Below the pieces are notes generated by a model, which saw nothing but the letters and a program-made list of their open reading frames with translations, had not been told where the DNA came from and ran no database searches. This document shows positions 18,108 to 26,039 of a DNA stretch of 64,000 nucleotides, piece after piece. The translations under genes and the position numbers were made by a program. The DNA comes from Armatimonadota bacterium (lineage in GTDB: Bacteria; Armatimonadota; Fimbriimonadia; Fimbriimonadales; GBS-DC), in the NCBI GenBank assembly GCA_013359125.1, contig JABWCR010000005.1:61807-125806 (forward strand), written 5' to 3'. Each line of letters opens with the position of its first letter. Positions within the stretch are counted from its first letter, which is position 1.

Positions 18108-19413
18108 CGACAAACTCCAAAGCGTTTTCGACAAGCTCCGCGGTCGCGGCACATTGAGCGAAAAGGACGTTGACGAAGCCCTCCACGAAGTGCGCATGGC
18201 GCTCTTGGAAGCCGATGTCAACTTCAAGATCGCCAAACAGTTCGTCGCTGCCATCCGCGATAAAGCCGTCGGCGAAGAGACGCTCAAGAGCCTGACGCCG
18301 GGCCAACAGGTCGTCAAGATCGTGCACGACGAGTTGGTCGAACTGTTGGGCGGCGAACCTCTGCCTATTAACTGGGCGTCGGACGGTCCGACCACATTTA
18401 TGCTTTGCGGCCTTCAAGGCAGCGGCAAGACCACGACCGCGGCTAAGCTGGCGCTGTGGGCAAGATCGCAAGGCAAACGCCCCCTGATGGCCGCCTGCGA
18501 CGTGAAGAGACCCGCGGCCGTCGCCCAACTTCAGGCGCTCGGAAAGCAACTGAACATCCCGGTCCACTCGGTCGAAGGAGGATCGGCGGTCGATGCGGCC
18601 GCCTCGGCGATCGAAGCGGCGCGGGCTGCCCATTGCGACCTAATTATTCTCGATACCGCGGGGCGTCTGCAGATCGATGACGACCTGATGGCCGAGGCCG
18701 AGGAGATCAAGCGCAAGACGCGACCGAACGAGACCTTCCTTGTACTGGACGCGACGACCGGACAAGAGGCGGTCAATGTCGCCAAAGCGTTCGATGAACG
18801 GGTTGGCATCGATGGCGCCATCATCACCAAATTGGACGGCGATGCTCGCGGCGGTGCAGCGCTTTCGATGCGAGCGGTTACCGGCAAACCCATCCGATTT
18901 ATAGGCATAGGGGAGCGCCCCGATGCGCTGGAGCAGTTCCATGCCGACCGGATGGCGGGCCGCATTTTAGGCATGGGCGACATCATGACCCTTATTGAGA
19001 AGGCCCAAGCCGACAGCGACATTGAGGAAGAGAAGCTCCTGCAAAGGAAACTAAGAGACGCCTCGCTCGATTTCGAGGATTTTCTGGCTCAAATGAAGAA
19101 GATTCGCAACATGGGACCGTTCGACCAGCTCCTCAAACTGATCCCCGGCTACTCGCAGATGCGCAAACAGTTGGCAGGGTTCGAGCCGGACGAAAATCAG
19201 CTTCAGCGAATGGAAGCGATCGTTCTCTCGATGACCCGGTACGAGCGCAAGCATCCCGAAGCGCTCAACTTTAGCCGAAAGAAGCGGGTGGCAAAGGGCA
19301 GCGGCACCAAGATCGAAGAAGTGAACGAACTGGTCAAGCGCTTTATGGAGATGCGCCAAATGATGAAGCAGTTTAACAAGATGCAAAGCTTGGTCAAGAA
19401 GCGGCGCCGCTGA
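18091..19413 (+). CDS. ffh: Signal recognition particle protein Ffh
   Basis: The 440-residue GTPase has the N domain (MFDSLSDKLQSVFDKLRGRG), G1 GLQGSGKTTTAAKLA, the DTAGRLQ G3 motif, the TKLDGDARGG G4 region and a methionine-rich M domain ending in MRQMMKQFNKMQSLVKKRRR. It binds 4.5S RNA and targets nascent membrane and secreted proteins. The start at 18091 fits the family N-terminus. It leads into the conserved rpsP-rimM-trmD-rplS cluster, the order seen in many bacteria. Confidence 0.97.
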   Translation: MFDSLSDKLQSVFDKLRGRGTLSEKDVDEALHEVRMALLEADVNFKIAKQFVAAIRDKAVGEETLKSLTPGQQVVKIVHDELVELLGGEPLPINWASDGPTTFMLCGLQGSGKTTTAAKLALWARSQGKRPLMAACDVKRPAAVAQLQALGKQLNIPVHSVEGGSAVDAAASAIEAARAAHCDLIILDTAGRLQIDDDLMAEAEEIKRKTRPNETFLVLDATTGQEAVNVAKAFDERVGIDGAIITKLDGDARGGAALSMRAVTGKPIRFIGIGERPDALEQFHADRMAGRILGMGDIMTLIEKAQADSDIEEEKLLQRKLRDASLDFEDFLAQMKKIRNMGPFDQLLKLIPGYSQMRKQLAGFEPDENQLQRMEAIVLSMTRYERKHPEALNFSRKKRVAKGSGTKIEEVNELVKRFMEMRQMMKQFNKMQSLVKKRRR

Positions 19414-19423
19414 ACCCGTAGGG

Positions 19424-19429
19424 TATAAT
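19424..19429 (+). promoter_or_regulatory. -10 box (TATAAT), rpsP operon
   Basis: TATAAT stands 10 nt after the ffh stop and is followed by a GGAGG at 19446-19450 ahead of the rpsP ATG, indicating an internal promoter with a normal leader. Confidence 0.5.
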
Positions 19430-19462
19430 GGCCTTTCGCTGAACTGGAGGACAGGCAATCGA

Positions 19463-19729
19463 ATGGTTCGAATTGGACTAAGAAGGACGGGCAAGAAGAA
19501 GAGGCCCTACTACCGAGTGGTGGTGGCGCCGGGCACGGCTCCGCGCGAAGGCCGCTTTGTAGAGATTATTGGACATTACGATCCGATACCGGATCCGTTG
19601 GTGATCGACTTCAACGAGGAGCGCGCGCTCCATTGGCTCCGATGCGGCGCCCAGCCGACCGAAACGGTGCAGAGACTGATGAAGAAGACCGGCATCTGGG
19701 CAAAGTTCAAGGGCGGGGCCGAGGCCTAA
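19463..19729 (+). CDS. rpsP: 30S ribosomal protein S16
   Basis: The 88-residue product begins MVRIGLRRTGKKKRPYYRVV and contains the GHYDPIPDP segment typical of bS16. It stabilises the body of the small ribosomal subunit. GGAGG lies upstream, although about 12 nt from the ATG, and a TATAAT box precedes it. Its stop overlaps the khpA start (TAATG at 19727-19731). Confidence 0.97.
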   Translation: MVRIGLRRTGKKKRPYYRVVVAPGTAPREGRFVEIIGHYDPIPDPLVIDFNEERALHWLRCGAQPTETVQRLMKKTGIWAKFKGGAEA

Positions 19730-19989
19730 TGGCCGAGCAATTCTTAGAGGCCCTCGTCAAGAATCTTGTCGACAACCCGGACAAGGTCTCGATAACGGCC
19801 GAAAATCAACCGGGCGCCGTCAAATATCGCGTGCACGTCGCGCCCGAGGACAATGGCAAAGTAATCGGCAAGGGCGGCCGGATTGCCAACGCCATTCGGA
19901 CGGTAACAAAAGCCATGTCCAACAAGGATCGACGCCGGGTGTTTGTCGAAATTCGAACCGAAGATCAAGCCGGGGATGCCGAAGAGTGA
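19729..19989 (+). CDS. khpA: KH-domain RNA-binding protein KhpA
   Basis: The 86-residue protein is a single KH domain with the RNA-contacting loop VIGKGGRIANAIRTV and an N-terminal MAEQFLEALVKNLVDNPD. KhpA binds structured RNA, usually with KhpB, and lies between rpsP and rimM in many bacteria. Translation is coupled to rpsP by the TAATG overlap. Its end overlaps rimM by 14 bp. Confidence 0.94.
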   Translation: MAEQFLEALVKNLVDNPDKVSITAENQPGAVKYRVHVAPEDNGKVIGKGGRIANAIRTVTKAMSNKDRRRVFVEIRTEDQAGDAEE

Positions 19990-20518
19990 GCCCCGGATTC
20001 CGAAACTCGTTCGGAAATGGGTAACGGTCGGCATCGTCCTTAAGCCGTTTGGGCGGCGCGGCGAAGTCAAAGTCCGCCTCGAAACCAGCTTCCCCGAGCG
20101 TTTCTCCCCCAAAAGCCGTCTGTATGCTTGGCGCCCTTCGCCCGATGGCCCCGCCGAAAAGCCGTTCCCTTTGATCGTTCGGTCTGCTAGGGATTCTTCT
20201 GGTACGCTTCTGATCGGATTTGAAGGCGTCGAGACTATAGACCAGGCCGACGACCTGCGGGGGGCCTGGCTGATGGTGCCGCGAGAGGAGCGGATGCCGA
20301 CGACCCAGGACGAGTATTACGTATCGGACCTGATCGGCATCGACGTTTACACTCCTGAAGGCGAACATCTGGGCAAGCTGGCCAACGTGATCCAAACACC
20401 TGCTCACGACGTGTACGAAGTTGGAAAACTCCTGATACCGGCGGTCAAGGCCTATGTCCTGAGCGTCGATATGGCGGCGAGACAAATGACCGCACGGAAG
20501 CCCGAAGATGCGGATTGA
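19976..20518 (+). CDS. rimM: Ribosome maturation factor RimM
   Basis: The 180-residue product has the RimM N-domain (VTVGIVLKPFGRRGEVKV) and the PRC-barrel part (DEYYVSDLIGIDVYTPEGE). It assists assembly of the 30S head around S19. The ATG at 19976 is preferred; a TTG at 19943 would overlap khpA more. The gene overlaps trmD by 11 bp. Confidence 0.94.
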   Translation: MPKSEPRIPKLVRKWVTVGIVLKPFGRRGEVKVRLETSFPERFSPKSRLYAWRPSPDGPAEKPFPLIVRSARDSSGTLLIGFEGVETIDQADDLRGAWLMVPREERMPTTQDEYYVSDLIGIDVYTPEGEHLGKLANVIQTPAHDVYEVGKLLIPAVKAYVLSVDMAARQMTARKPEDAD

Positions 20519-21263
20519 CATCGTCAGCCTCTTTCCCGAGTTCATCCGCCAAGGCGCCGATCTCAGCATTCTTAGCCGAGCCCAGAAAGCAGGCGTGGTC
20601 GAGATTCATGCCCACCAACTGAGAGATTGGGCGGAGGACAAGCATCGGACTGTCGACGACGAGCCTTACGGCGGCGGCGCGGGCTTGGTGCTAAAGGTCG
20701 AGGTGATCGCGCGTTGCGTTCAAGATTTAATGGCGAAAGTTGAACAGAGCGATCTCGCCGTCGTTCTAATGGAGCCGCAAGGCGAACTGTTCGATCAATC
20801 CGTTGCCAGAGAGTTGGCCCAGCACGATCGATTGATCATTGCTTGCGGTCGATATGAAGGCTTTGACTGGCGTTCGGCAGAGATTCTGGGAGCGCGAAGG
20901 CTCAGCATCGGCGATTATGTGCTGACCGGAGGCGAGCTGCCCGCCTTAGTGGTAACGGATGCGGTCGTTCGGCTGTTGCCCGGCGCGCTGGGAAGCGCAG
21001 ATTCATTGGATCAAGATTCGTTTCTAGAGCCTCTCTTAGGGTATCCTCAATACACTCGTCCGGAAACCTTTGAAGGATGCAAAGTTCCGGACGTGTTGCT
21101 GTCTGGACATCATGCAGAGTTGGCCGCCTGGCGGCGCAAGCAGCAGTTATTATTGACGCGGCGTCTGCGCCCAGACCTGTTCGCCCGAGCCGAGCTCAAA
21201 CCGAGCGACGTTGCGCTCTTGCGCGAAGCGGCAGAAGAATTGGAAAGAGGTGAGGATCCATGA
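20508..21263 (+). CDS. trmD: tRNA (guanine37-N1)-methyltransferase
   Basis: The 251-residue SPOUT enzyme shows [13 protein letters not shown], the [10 protein letters not shown] segment, [11 protein letters not shown] and the trefoil-knot SAM loop [15 protein letters not shown]. It methylates G37 of tRNAs and prevents +1 frameshifts. miaB, further along, modifies the same anticodon-loop region. Its start lies in the rimM tail and its stop overlaps rplS (ATGA at 21260-21263). Confidence 0.97.
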   Translation: MRIDIVSLFPEFIRQGADLSILSRAQKAGVVEIHAHQLRDWAEDKHRTVDDEPYGGGAGLVLKVEVIARCVQDLMAKVEQSDLAVVLMEPQGELFDQSVARELAQHDRLIIACGRYEGFDWRSAEILGARRLSIGDYVLTGGELPALVVTDAVVRLLPGALGSADSLDQDSFLEPLLGYPQYTRPETFEGCKVPDVLLSGHHAELAAWRRKQQLLLTRRLRPDLFARAELKPSDVALLREAAEELERGEDP

Positions 21264-21628
21264 GCGACATAAAGATTAATCGGGGCATCATCGCGGAGAT
21301 CGAAAAAGAGCAGATGAAGAGCGACGTGCCGCCCATACGCCCGGGCGACACGGTTAAAGTGAGCGTCCGAGTGCGCGAGGGCAACAAAGAGCGACTGCAG
21401 GCTTACGAGGGCGTTGTGATCGCTCGCAAGCACGGCGGCATTCGAGACACCATCACGGTTCGAAAAATCTCTTACGGCGTGGGCGTGGAGCGTACTTTTC
21501 CCGTCCATGCACCGATGATCGCGAAGATTGAAGTGTTGCGCAAAGGGCGCGTGCGACGAGCCAAGCTTTACTATCTGAGAACTCGATTTGGCAAGGCCGC
21601 CCGCCTGAAAGAAGACATGACCCGATAA
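21260..21628 (+). CDS. rplS: 50S ribosomal protein L19
   Basis: The 122-residue product has [20 protein letters not shown], the [11 protein letters not shown] turn and the [18 protein letters not shown] region of bL19, located at the subunit interface. GAAAGAGGTGAGG precedes the ATG. It closes the conserved rpsP-rimM-trmD-rplS block. Confidence 0.97.
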   Translation: MSDIKINRGIIAEIEKEQMKSDVPPIRPGDTVKVSVRVREGNKERLQAYEGVVIARKHGGIRDTITVRKISYGVGVERTFPVHAPMIAKIEVLRKGRVRRAKLYYLRTRFGKAARLKEDMTR

Positions 21629-21633
21629 CCGCC

Positions 21634-22398
21634 ATGATCGAATGGATTGAATATCTGGCACGTCTCAGCGTCAGCACCATCGTTGTCAGCACGCTGATCT
21701 TTACGGTTGTTCGGGCTTTGTCATCTCAGGCGCCGGGGCGTTTGGGCCGCTTTGTCAGCGACCTGATGGACGCGCTGATCTACGCGGGCATCTTGGTCTA
21801 CTTAGTCATCCGGCCGTTTGTCGCGCAGCCGTTCTATATTCCGTCCGAATCGATGGTGCCAACCCTGTTGGTCAAGGATTTTGTGATGGTCGGCAAGTTC
21901 AACTACCGGATGAACGAACCTGAGCGCGGGGACGTGGTCGTTTTTCGAGCGCCCGACCATGCTCTTCATCCTGGCCAAGTTCCCGGCAAGACCGACTTCA
22001 TCAAGAGGTTGATCGGCTTGCCGGGCGATGTGATCGAGATAAAGAGCGGCGAAGGCGTCTATCTGAACGGCAAACTGGTCGAAGAGCCGTATCTCAATTC
22101 GCCGCCCAACTACAATATGAAGATTCGCGACGGCCTAGTGTACGAATACGATGCGGTGGGCAACGTATGGAAAGGCGGCGAAGGCATGAAGCACGAGCCG
22201 GTGCTGGACGAAGAGGAGGCCAACCGCGCGATGAGCGAACCGTCCCAACCGATACCGTCCGGCAAATATTTGATGCTGGGAGACAATCGGCCAGCCAGCA
22301 GCGACGGGCACGAGTGGGGATTGCTAGACGAGTGGCGCGTTGTGGGCAAAGCGCTCTTTAAGTTCTGGCCGCCCGGGCGAATCGGCAAGGTCAACTAG
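21634..22398 (+). CDS. lepB: Signal peptidase I
   Basis: The 254-residue membrane protease has N-terminal membrane segments (about 10-30 and 45-65), the nucleophile Ser in YIPSESMVPTLL and the general-base Lys in DFIKRLIGLPGDVIEI. The C-terminal GDNRPASSDGHEWG box is intact. It cleaves the signal peptides of the many secreted proteins encoded nearby. An insertion of roughly 50 residues between the lysine box and the GDN box contains an alternating charged stretch. It lies 5 nt after rplS. Confidence 0.94.
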   Translation: MIEWIEYLARLSVSTIVVSTLIFTVVRALSSQAPGRLGRFVSDLMDALIYAGILVYLVIRPFVAQPFYIPSESMVPTLLVKDFVMVGKFNYRMNEPERGDVVVFRAPDHALHPGQVPGKTDFIKRLIGLPGDVIEIKSGEGVYLNGKLVEEPYLNSPPNYNMKIRDGLVYEYDAVGNVWKGGEGMKHEPVLDEEEANRAMSEPSQPIPSGKYLMLGDNRPASSDGHEWGLLDEWRVVGKALFKFWPPGRIGKVN

Positions 22399-22400
22399 AT

Positions 22401-23135
22401 ATGCAGCGCCGCATCGATGGCCGTCAGGCCGATCAACTCAGACCTTTGACCATTACTGCGGGCGTAAACCCAGCTGCCGAGGGTTCTTGCGAAATCAGCA
22501 TGGGCAACACGCGCATCTGGATCGCCGCATCGGTCGAGGATCGCGTGCCTCCTTTCCTAAAGGGCTCGGGTCAAGGATGGATAACGGCCGAGTATGGGAT
22601 GTTGCCTCGTTCGGGGCGTCAACGAAGCCAGCGCGAGGTCAATCGAGGCGCGCCGGGCGGACGAACGCACGAGATTCAGCGCCTGATCGGTCGCTCGCTT
22701 CGCTCGGTCGTCGATCTAGAAAAGTTAGGCGAAAAGACGATCACGCTCGATTGCGACGTGATCATGGCCGACGGGGGCACGCGAACGGCCGCGATCACGG
22801 GCGCGTTTGTGGCTCTTACGGAAGCGTTTCGATGGATGATCGACCAGGGTTATCTCAGCAAGTTTCCGTTTCAGGAGCGGTTGGCGGCCGTTAGCGTCGG
22901 CGTCATTGGCGGTCAGGAGTATCTCGACCTATGCTACGAGGAAGATTCTAAAGCTGGCGTCGATATGAACGTCGTCATGACCGATCAGGGTCGATTTGTA
23001 GAGATTCAAAGCACAGCCGAGGGCAACCCCTTCACTTTGGAGCGCTTTAACAGACTGCTAGAGGTCGCCAAAAACGGGTGCCAAAAGATCTTCGAAGTTC
23101 AATCTTCGATTATCGATGAATTGATGCGGGCATGA
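22401..23135 (+). CDS. rph: Ribonuclease PH
   Basis: The 244-residue phosphorolytic exoribonuclease begins with RIDGRQADQLRPLTI, and contains GQGWITAEYGMLPRSG and the EIQRLIGRSLRSVVDL helix. It trims the 3' ends of tRNA precursors and takes part in rRNA decay. It starts 3 nt after lepB and overlaps rdgB by ATGA (23132-23135). Confidence 0.96.
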   Translation: MQRRIDGRQADQLRPLTITAGVNPAAEGSCEISMGNTRIWIAASVEDRVPPFLKGSGQGWITAEYGMLPRSGRQRSQREVNRGAPGGRTHEIQRLIGRSLRSVVDLEKLGEKTITLDCDVIMADGGTRTAAITGAFVALTEAFRWMIDQGYLSKFPFQERLAAVSVGVIGGQEYLDLCYEEDSKAGVDMNVVMTDQGRFVEIQSTAEGNPFTLERFNRLLEVAKNGCQKIFEVQSSIIDELMRA

Positions 23136-23734
23136 GCCTGACAATAGTCGTCGCCAGCCACAATCGCAAGAAATCTGGCGAGATGATCGCGATTTTGACC
23201 GAACTGCTCGATTCTCCGAACATCTCTTTATTGGCCGACTTTGAGGGGGCTCCAGAACCGGAGGAGACCGGGCAGACGTTTCAAGAAAACGCCGCGATCA
23301 AGGCTCGGGCCTGCGCTCAATTTACCGGCTTGCTGTCGATAGCCGACGATGCCGGCCTTGTGGTCGATGCCTTGGGCGGAGCGCCCGGACTTTATTCAAA
23401 GCGGTTTGGAGGCGAAGAGACCTCCTTTGGCGAGAAGATGGCGCTCATCTTGGAAGAGATGAAGGAGGTTGCCGAGCCAGATCGCGCCGCCCGATTCCAA
23501 TGCGCGGTCGCTATCGCTTGGCCGGACGGACGATTGGAGTCGGTCGAAACGACTTGCGAAGGACTGATCGCTCAAGCCCCGCGCGGAACTTATGGATTTG
23601 GCTACGATCCGATTTTCTTCCTGCCTGAACTCGGTTGCACAATGGCCGAATTGCCGCCCGAGTTCAAGAACCGCATCAGCCACCGAGCCAAAGCGCTGAA
23701 ATTGGCTTCCGAAATCCTCCAAAGCCAAGTATAA
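23132..23734 (+). CDS. rdgB: XTP/dITP diphosphatase (HAM1/RdgB family)
   Basis: The 200-residue product contains VVASHNRKKSGEM, the ADDAGLVVDALGGAPGLYS substrate loop and GYDPIFFLPELG, all diagnostic of the family. It removes deaminated purine nucleotides to prevent their incorporation. Pairing with rph is common. It is the last gene of the long plus-strand run that begins near 11.4 kb. Confidence 0.96.
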   Translation: MSLTIVVASHNRKKSGEMIAILTELLDSPNISLLADFEGAPEPEETGQTFQENAAIKARACAQFTGLLSIADDAGLVVDALGGAPGLYSKRFGGEETSFGEKMALILEEMKEVAEPDRAARFQCAVAIAWPDGRLESVETTCEGLIAQAPRGTYGFGYDPIFFLPELGCTMAELPPEFKNRISHRAKALKLASEILQSQV

Positions 23735-23735
23735 T
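23730..23735 (+). promoter_or_regulatory. -10 box (TATAAT), EF-hand-tagged protein gene
   Basis: TATAAT overlaps the rdgB stop codon. An AAGGAGG at 23748-23754 follows, correctly spaced from the ATG at 23763. Confidence 0.55.
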
Positions 23736-23762
23736 ATCTGAGTAGAAAAGGAGGATTTCGCC

Positions 23763-25007
23763 ATGCGAATTGCTATGGTTCTTGCATCTGCGCTCGCGCT
23801 TACTGCGGCATCGGTCGCTCAACCAAGCTTTACTCATGAAAAGCGCATCGATCTGACGCCGCATTTTACAGGCAACCCTATTGGCGACCTGGTTTCCGAC
23901 GTGGCCTTTGACGGCACGAACGCTTATGTGATCGGCGCTCGATCGGCCAGCGGTCTTGGCCCGGTCGGCGTGGTCAAGGTGAACAATGTTCTTGGCAGCC
24001 ATTCGCTTCAAGACCTACTAACTCTCGATCAGGACGGCGTTCGAGACGCTAAGATCGTGTACCACGAAGGCAACATCTACATTGCCACCGGCATGGGCAA
24101 TGCAACGGGCAATCCGGCCACCACGGGCGTCCGCAAGTACGACACCAGCGGCAACCAGGATGTGCTGTTTTCCACCGACGGCCAGATTATGCCGGCCGAG
24201 TTGGATACCAGCGCTCGATTGGACGGCCTTGGGATCGACCCCGGCGTAGGCGGCGGGCCGATGCTGGCCATTATGTGCCGCGGCCGCGGCATTGTATTCC
24301 GAGCCGATTTGGCGTCGGGCGCTTACGTAACGGCTAATCGCATCGTTGCGCCAACTAACCCGAACACATGGCGGGACGTTGCTTTCGACCGGTTCGGCCA
24401 AATCTACGCGCGAATGGACAACGACGTTTTCTATGGTCGCCGAACATCTGCAACAACGCTCTCTGGAAACACATTTGTGAAGATCATCGACCTGCCCGAC
24501 TCGACATTGCGCTTCAACATGAACACGGAGTACTTTGAGACCACTCAGGGCGATCGGCTCGTCATCAACAGTCGAGAATTGGACACCAACAACGACGATG
24601 TGGTCAAGAAGGCTTTGATATACGCCCACAACGGCACAGCCTGGGCGTTGGAGCAAGAGTTGACCGGTGCCGAGCCGTTGCCCGACAACTCTGTGCCAGA
24701 AGCCTTCCGCACAGGCATTCTCAGTTTCACATCGGCCGATGTGGGCGGGCAGAACTATCTGTTCATTGCTCATCACAGCCCTCGGCTGTTCTTACAGGCG
24801 GATATCAACGGCGACGGCATCGTGGACGACACCGACTTGGCAATGGTCTTAGAAGCCTTTGGAAACGCGGGCATCGGACTTCCGGAAGATGTGAACGACG
24901 ACGGCGTGGTCGATGACACCGACCTGGCCATAGTGTTGGAATCGTTCGGGATGATCGAGCCGCCATCGAAGTGGCTGGACATCTATCGAGAGAACATTGA
25001 CGAGTAA
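23763..25007 (+). CDS. Secreted protein with C-terminal dockerin-like EF-hand pair
   Basis: The 414-residue product has a signal peptide (MRIAMVLASALALTAASVAQ) and a body of roughly 320 residues with propeller-like strands (VAFDGTNAYVIGARS, AKIVYHEGNIYIATGMG, VAFDRFGQIYARM). The C-terminus has two EF-hand-type loops, ADINGDGIVDDTDLAMVL and EDVNDDGVVDDTDLAIVL, separated by FGNAGIGLP, plus an extra 20-residue tail after the last FG that most other tagged proteins lack. It is probably cell-surface or extracellular. No catalytic motif is visible. A promoter and a strong ribosome-binding site precede it, and a hairpin terminator follows. Confidence 0.8.
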   Translation: MRIAMVLASALALTAASVAQPSFTHEKRIDLTPHFTGNPIGDLVSDVAFDGTNAYVIGARSASGLGPVGVVKVNNVLGSHSLQDLLTLDQDGVRDAKIVYHEGNIYIATGMGNATGNPATTGVRKYDTSGNQDVLFSTDGQIMPAELDTSARLDGLGIDPGVGGGPMLAIMCRGRGIVFRADLASGAYVTANRIVAPTNPNTWRDVAFDRFGQIYARMDNDVFYGRRTSATTLSGNTFVKIIDLPDSTLRFNMNTEYFETTQGDRLVINSRELDTNNDDVVKKALIYAHNGTAWALEQELTGAEPLPDNSVPEAFRTGILSFTSADVGGQNYLFIAHHSPRLFLQADINGDGIVDDTDLAMVLEAFGNAGIGLPEDVNDDGVVDDTDLAIVLESFGMIEPPSKWLDIYRENIDE

Positions 25008-25013
25008 GCGAGA

Positions 25014-25037
25014 TCGAAGCCCCTTCGGGGGCTTCGA
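25014..25037 (+). terminator. Hairpin terminator after the EF-hand-tagged gene
   Basis: A perfect 10-bp stem (TCGAAGCCCC / GGGGCTTCGA) is closed by a TTCG tetraloop. It lies 6 nt after the stop; the U tract is weak. Confidence 0.6.
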
Positions 25038-25067
25038 CTCTCAATAGAATTGGCCATAATAGTTGAT

Positions 25068-25838
25068 ATGAAAAAGGGCTTCACGCTGATCGAACTGCTG
25101 GTAGTGATCGCCATTATCGCGATTTTGGCGGCGATACTCTTCCCTGTCTTTGCGCAGGCAAGAGAGAAGGCGCGCCAATCGATGTGCGGCAGCAACATCC
25201 GGCAGATCGGTATGGCTTCGCAGATGTATCTGCAGGACTTTGACGAGATGTACCCCATGTACCAATACTCGGTCGCCGTTGCGGCGCCTCCGGGATTCTG
25301 CCGAAACGAGTTTAGCGGACAATCGATCACCATCGGATTTCTATTGCTGCTTCAGCCCTACTCCAAGAACAATCTCTACTCTCGCTGCCCGACCGCTAAA
25401 GAAGCGAACGAATCGACCGCGGTGGGTCGGCGTTTGGCCTGCGAGGGTCGGATTGGGTATGGGATGGCCTATCCGACGCCAGGATGGTTTGCGTTCAACG
25501 GCAAGATTGAAAACCCTGCCGGGCATCTCTACCTCATGGACTCGAAGCCGGACGGATCGCAGAGCCTGCCCATCCACGAGAGCACGGGCGCCTACATGAA
25601 CCACGTTACGACGCCGTTCGGCGCGTATCAGGTGAGCGGCGCGATCTGCGATTGGCACCAGCGTCCCCATGCCCGACATAACGAGATGGTGATGGTCTGC
25701 TACATCGACGGGCATGCGGGCGCGTCGCCCTTCCAAAAGGTGTACGGCGTGCGAGAAAGCCAATGCGAGGGGATCAATTGCTGCAACCTGACGCTCAATC
25801 CGGCCAACTATCCCGAACTGTGGGAGCTTTGGAAGTAA
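25068..25838 (+). CDS. Pilin-like secreted protein with H-x9-DG motif (DUF1559 type)
   Basis: The 256-residue product starts [19 protein letters not shown], a class III/type IV prepilin signal with the cleavage G before FTLIE. After the helix comes [13 protein letters not shown], the form typical of Armatimonadota. The C-terminus has [15 protein letters not shown], that is H-x9-DG. Cysteines are numerous in the middle and near the end. The protein is probably processed by a prepilin peptidase and assembled or displayed at the envelope. A second paralog is at 60284-61048. The start 25068 matches the prepilin leader better than the upstream frame. Confidence 0.85.
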   Translation: MKKGFTLIELLVVIAIIAILAAILFPVFAQAREKARQSMCGSNIRQIGMASQMYLQDFDEMYPMYQYSVAVAAPPGFCRNEFSGQSITIGFLLLLQPYSKNNLYSRCPTAKEANESTAVGRRLACEGRIGYGMAYPTPGWFAFNGKIENPAGHLYLMDSKPDGSQSLPIHESTGAYMNHVTTPFGAYQVSGAICDWHQRPHARHNEMVMVCYIDGHAGASPFQKVYGVRESQCEGINCCNLTLNPANYPELWELWK

Positions 25839-25881
25839 TTCGCACTCAGATTTGTGCTACATTTTGAAAAAATCCCGTTCG
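25839..25881. repeat. Dispersed repeat copy A
   Basis: This 43-nt unit (TTCGCACTCAGATTTGTGCT onwards, ending ATCCCGTTCG) is identical to copy B at 25986 except for one base. It begins at the stop codon region of the pilin-like gene. Confidence 0.8.
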
Positions 25882-25896
25882 TTTGAACCTGTGACC

Positions 25897-25923
25897 GGGA
25901 GGGCGAGCGTCCCCGCGAGCCGA
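25897..25923. repeat. GC-rich dispersed repeat (GGGAGGGCGAGCGTCC type)
   Basis: The 27-nt unit, GGGAGGGCGAGCGTCC continuing to CGCGAGCCGA, is identical to units at 63750 and 63833. Similar GC-rich intergenic units are recalled from Planctomycetes/Verrucomicrobia-type genomes, though I cannot check that here. Confidence 0.75.
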
Positions 25924-25932
25924 GAAATTAAA

Positions 25933-25962
25933 GCCTCCACGCCAAACGGCGGGTGTAGAGGC
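25933..25962. repeat. Inverted-repeat hairpin (GCCTCCAC type)
   Basis: GCCTCCACGCC pairs with GGCGGGTGTAGAGGC with one mismatch and one wobble. A related, better-paired hairpin is found at 40066-40091, also beside the TACTCAGATT repeat. Confidence 0.6.
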
Positions 25963-25985
25963 ATGAAGTCTTCTTTTGTGGCGGA

Positions 25986-26028
25986 TTCGTACTCAGATTT
26001 GTGCTACATTTTGAAAAAATCCCGTTCG
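25986..26028. repeat. Dispersed repeat copy B
   Basis: The unit matches copy A at 42 of 43 positions and is preceded by GGCGGA, as are the related copies at 39860 and 40048. The 201-bp gap 25839-26039 contains only these repeats; a 68-codon frame running through it is judged spurious. Confidence 0.8.
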
Positions 26029-26039
26029 CCCTCCGGGAT

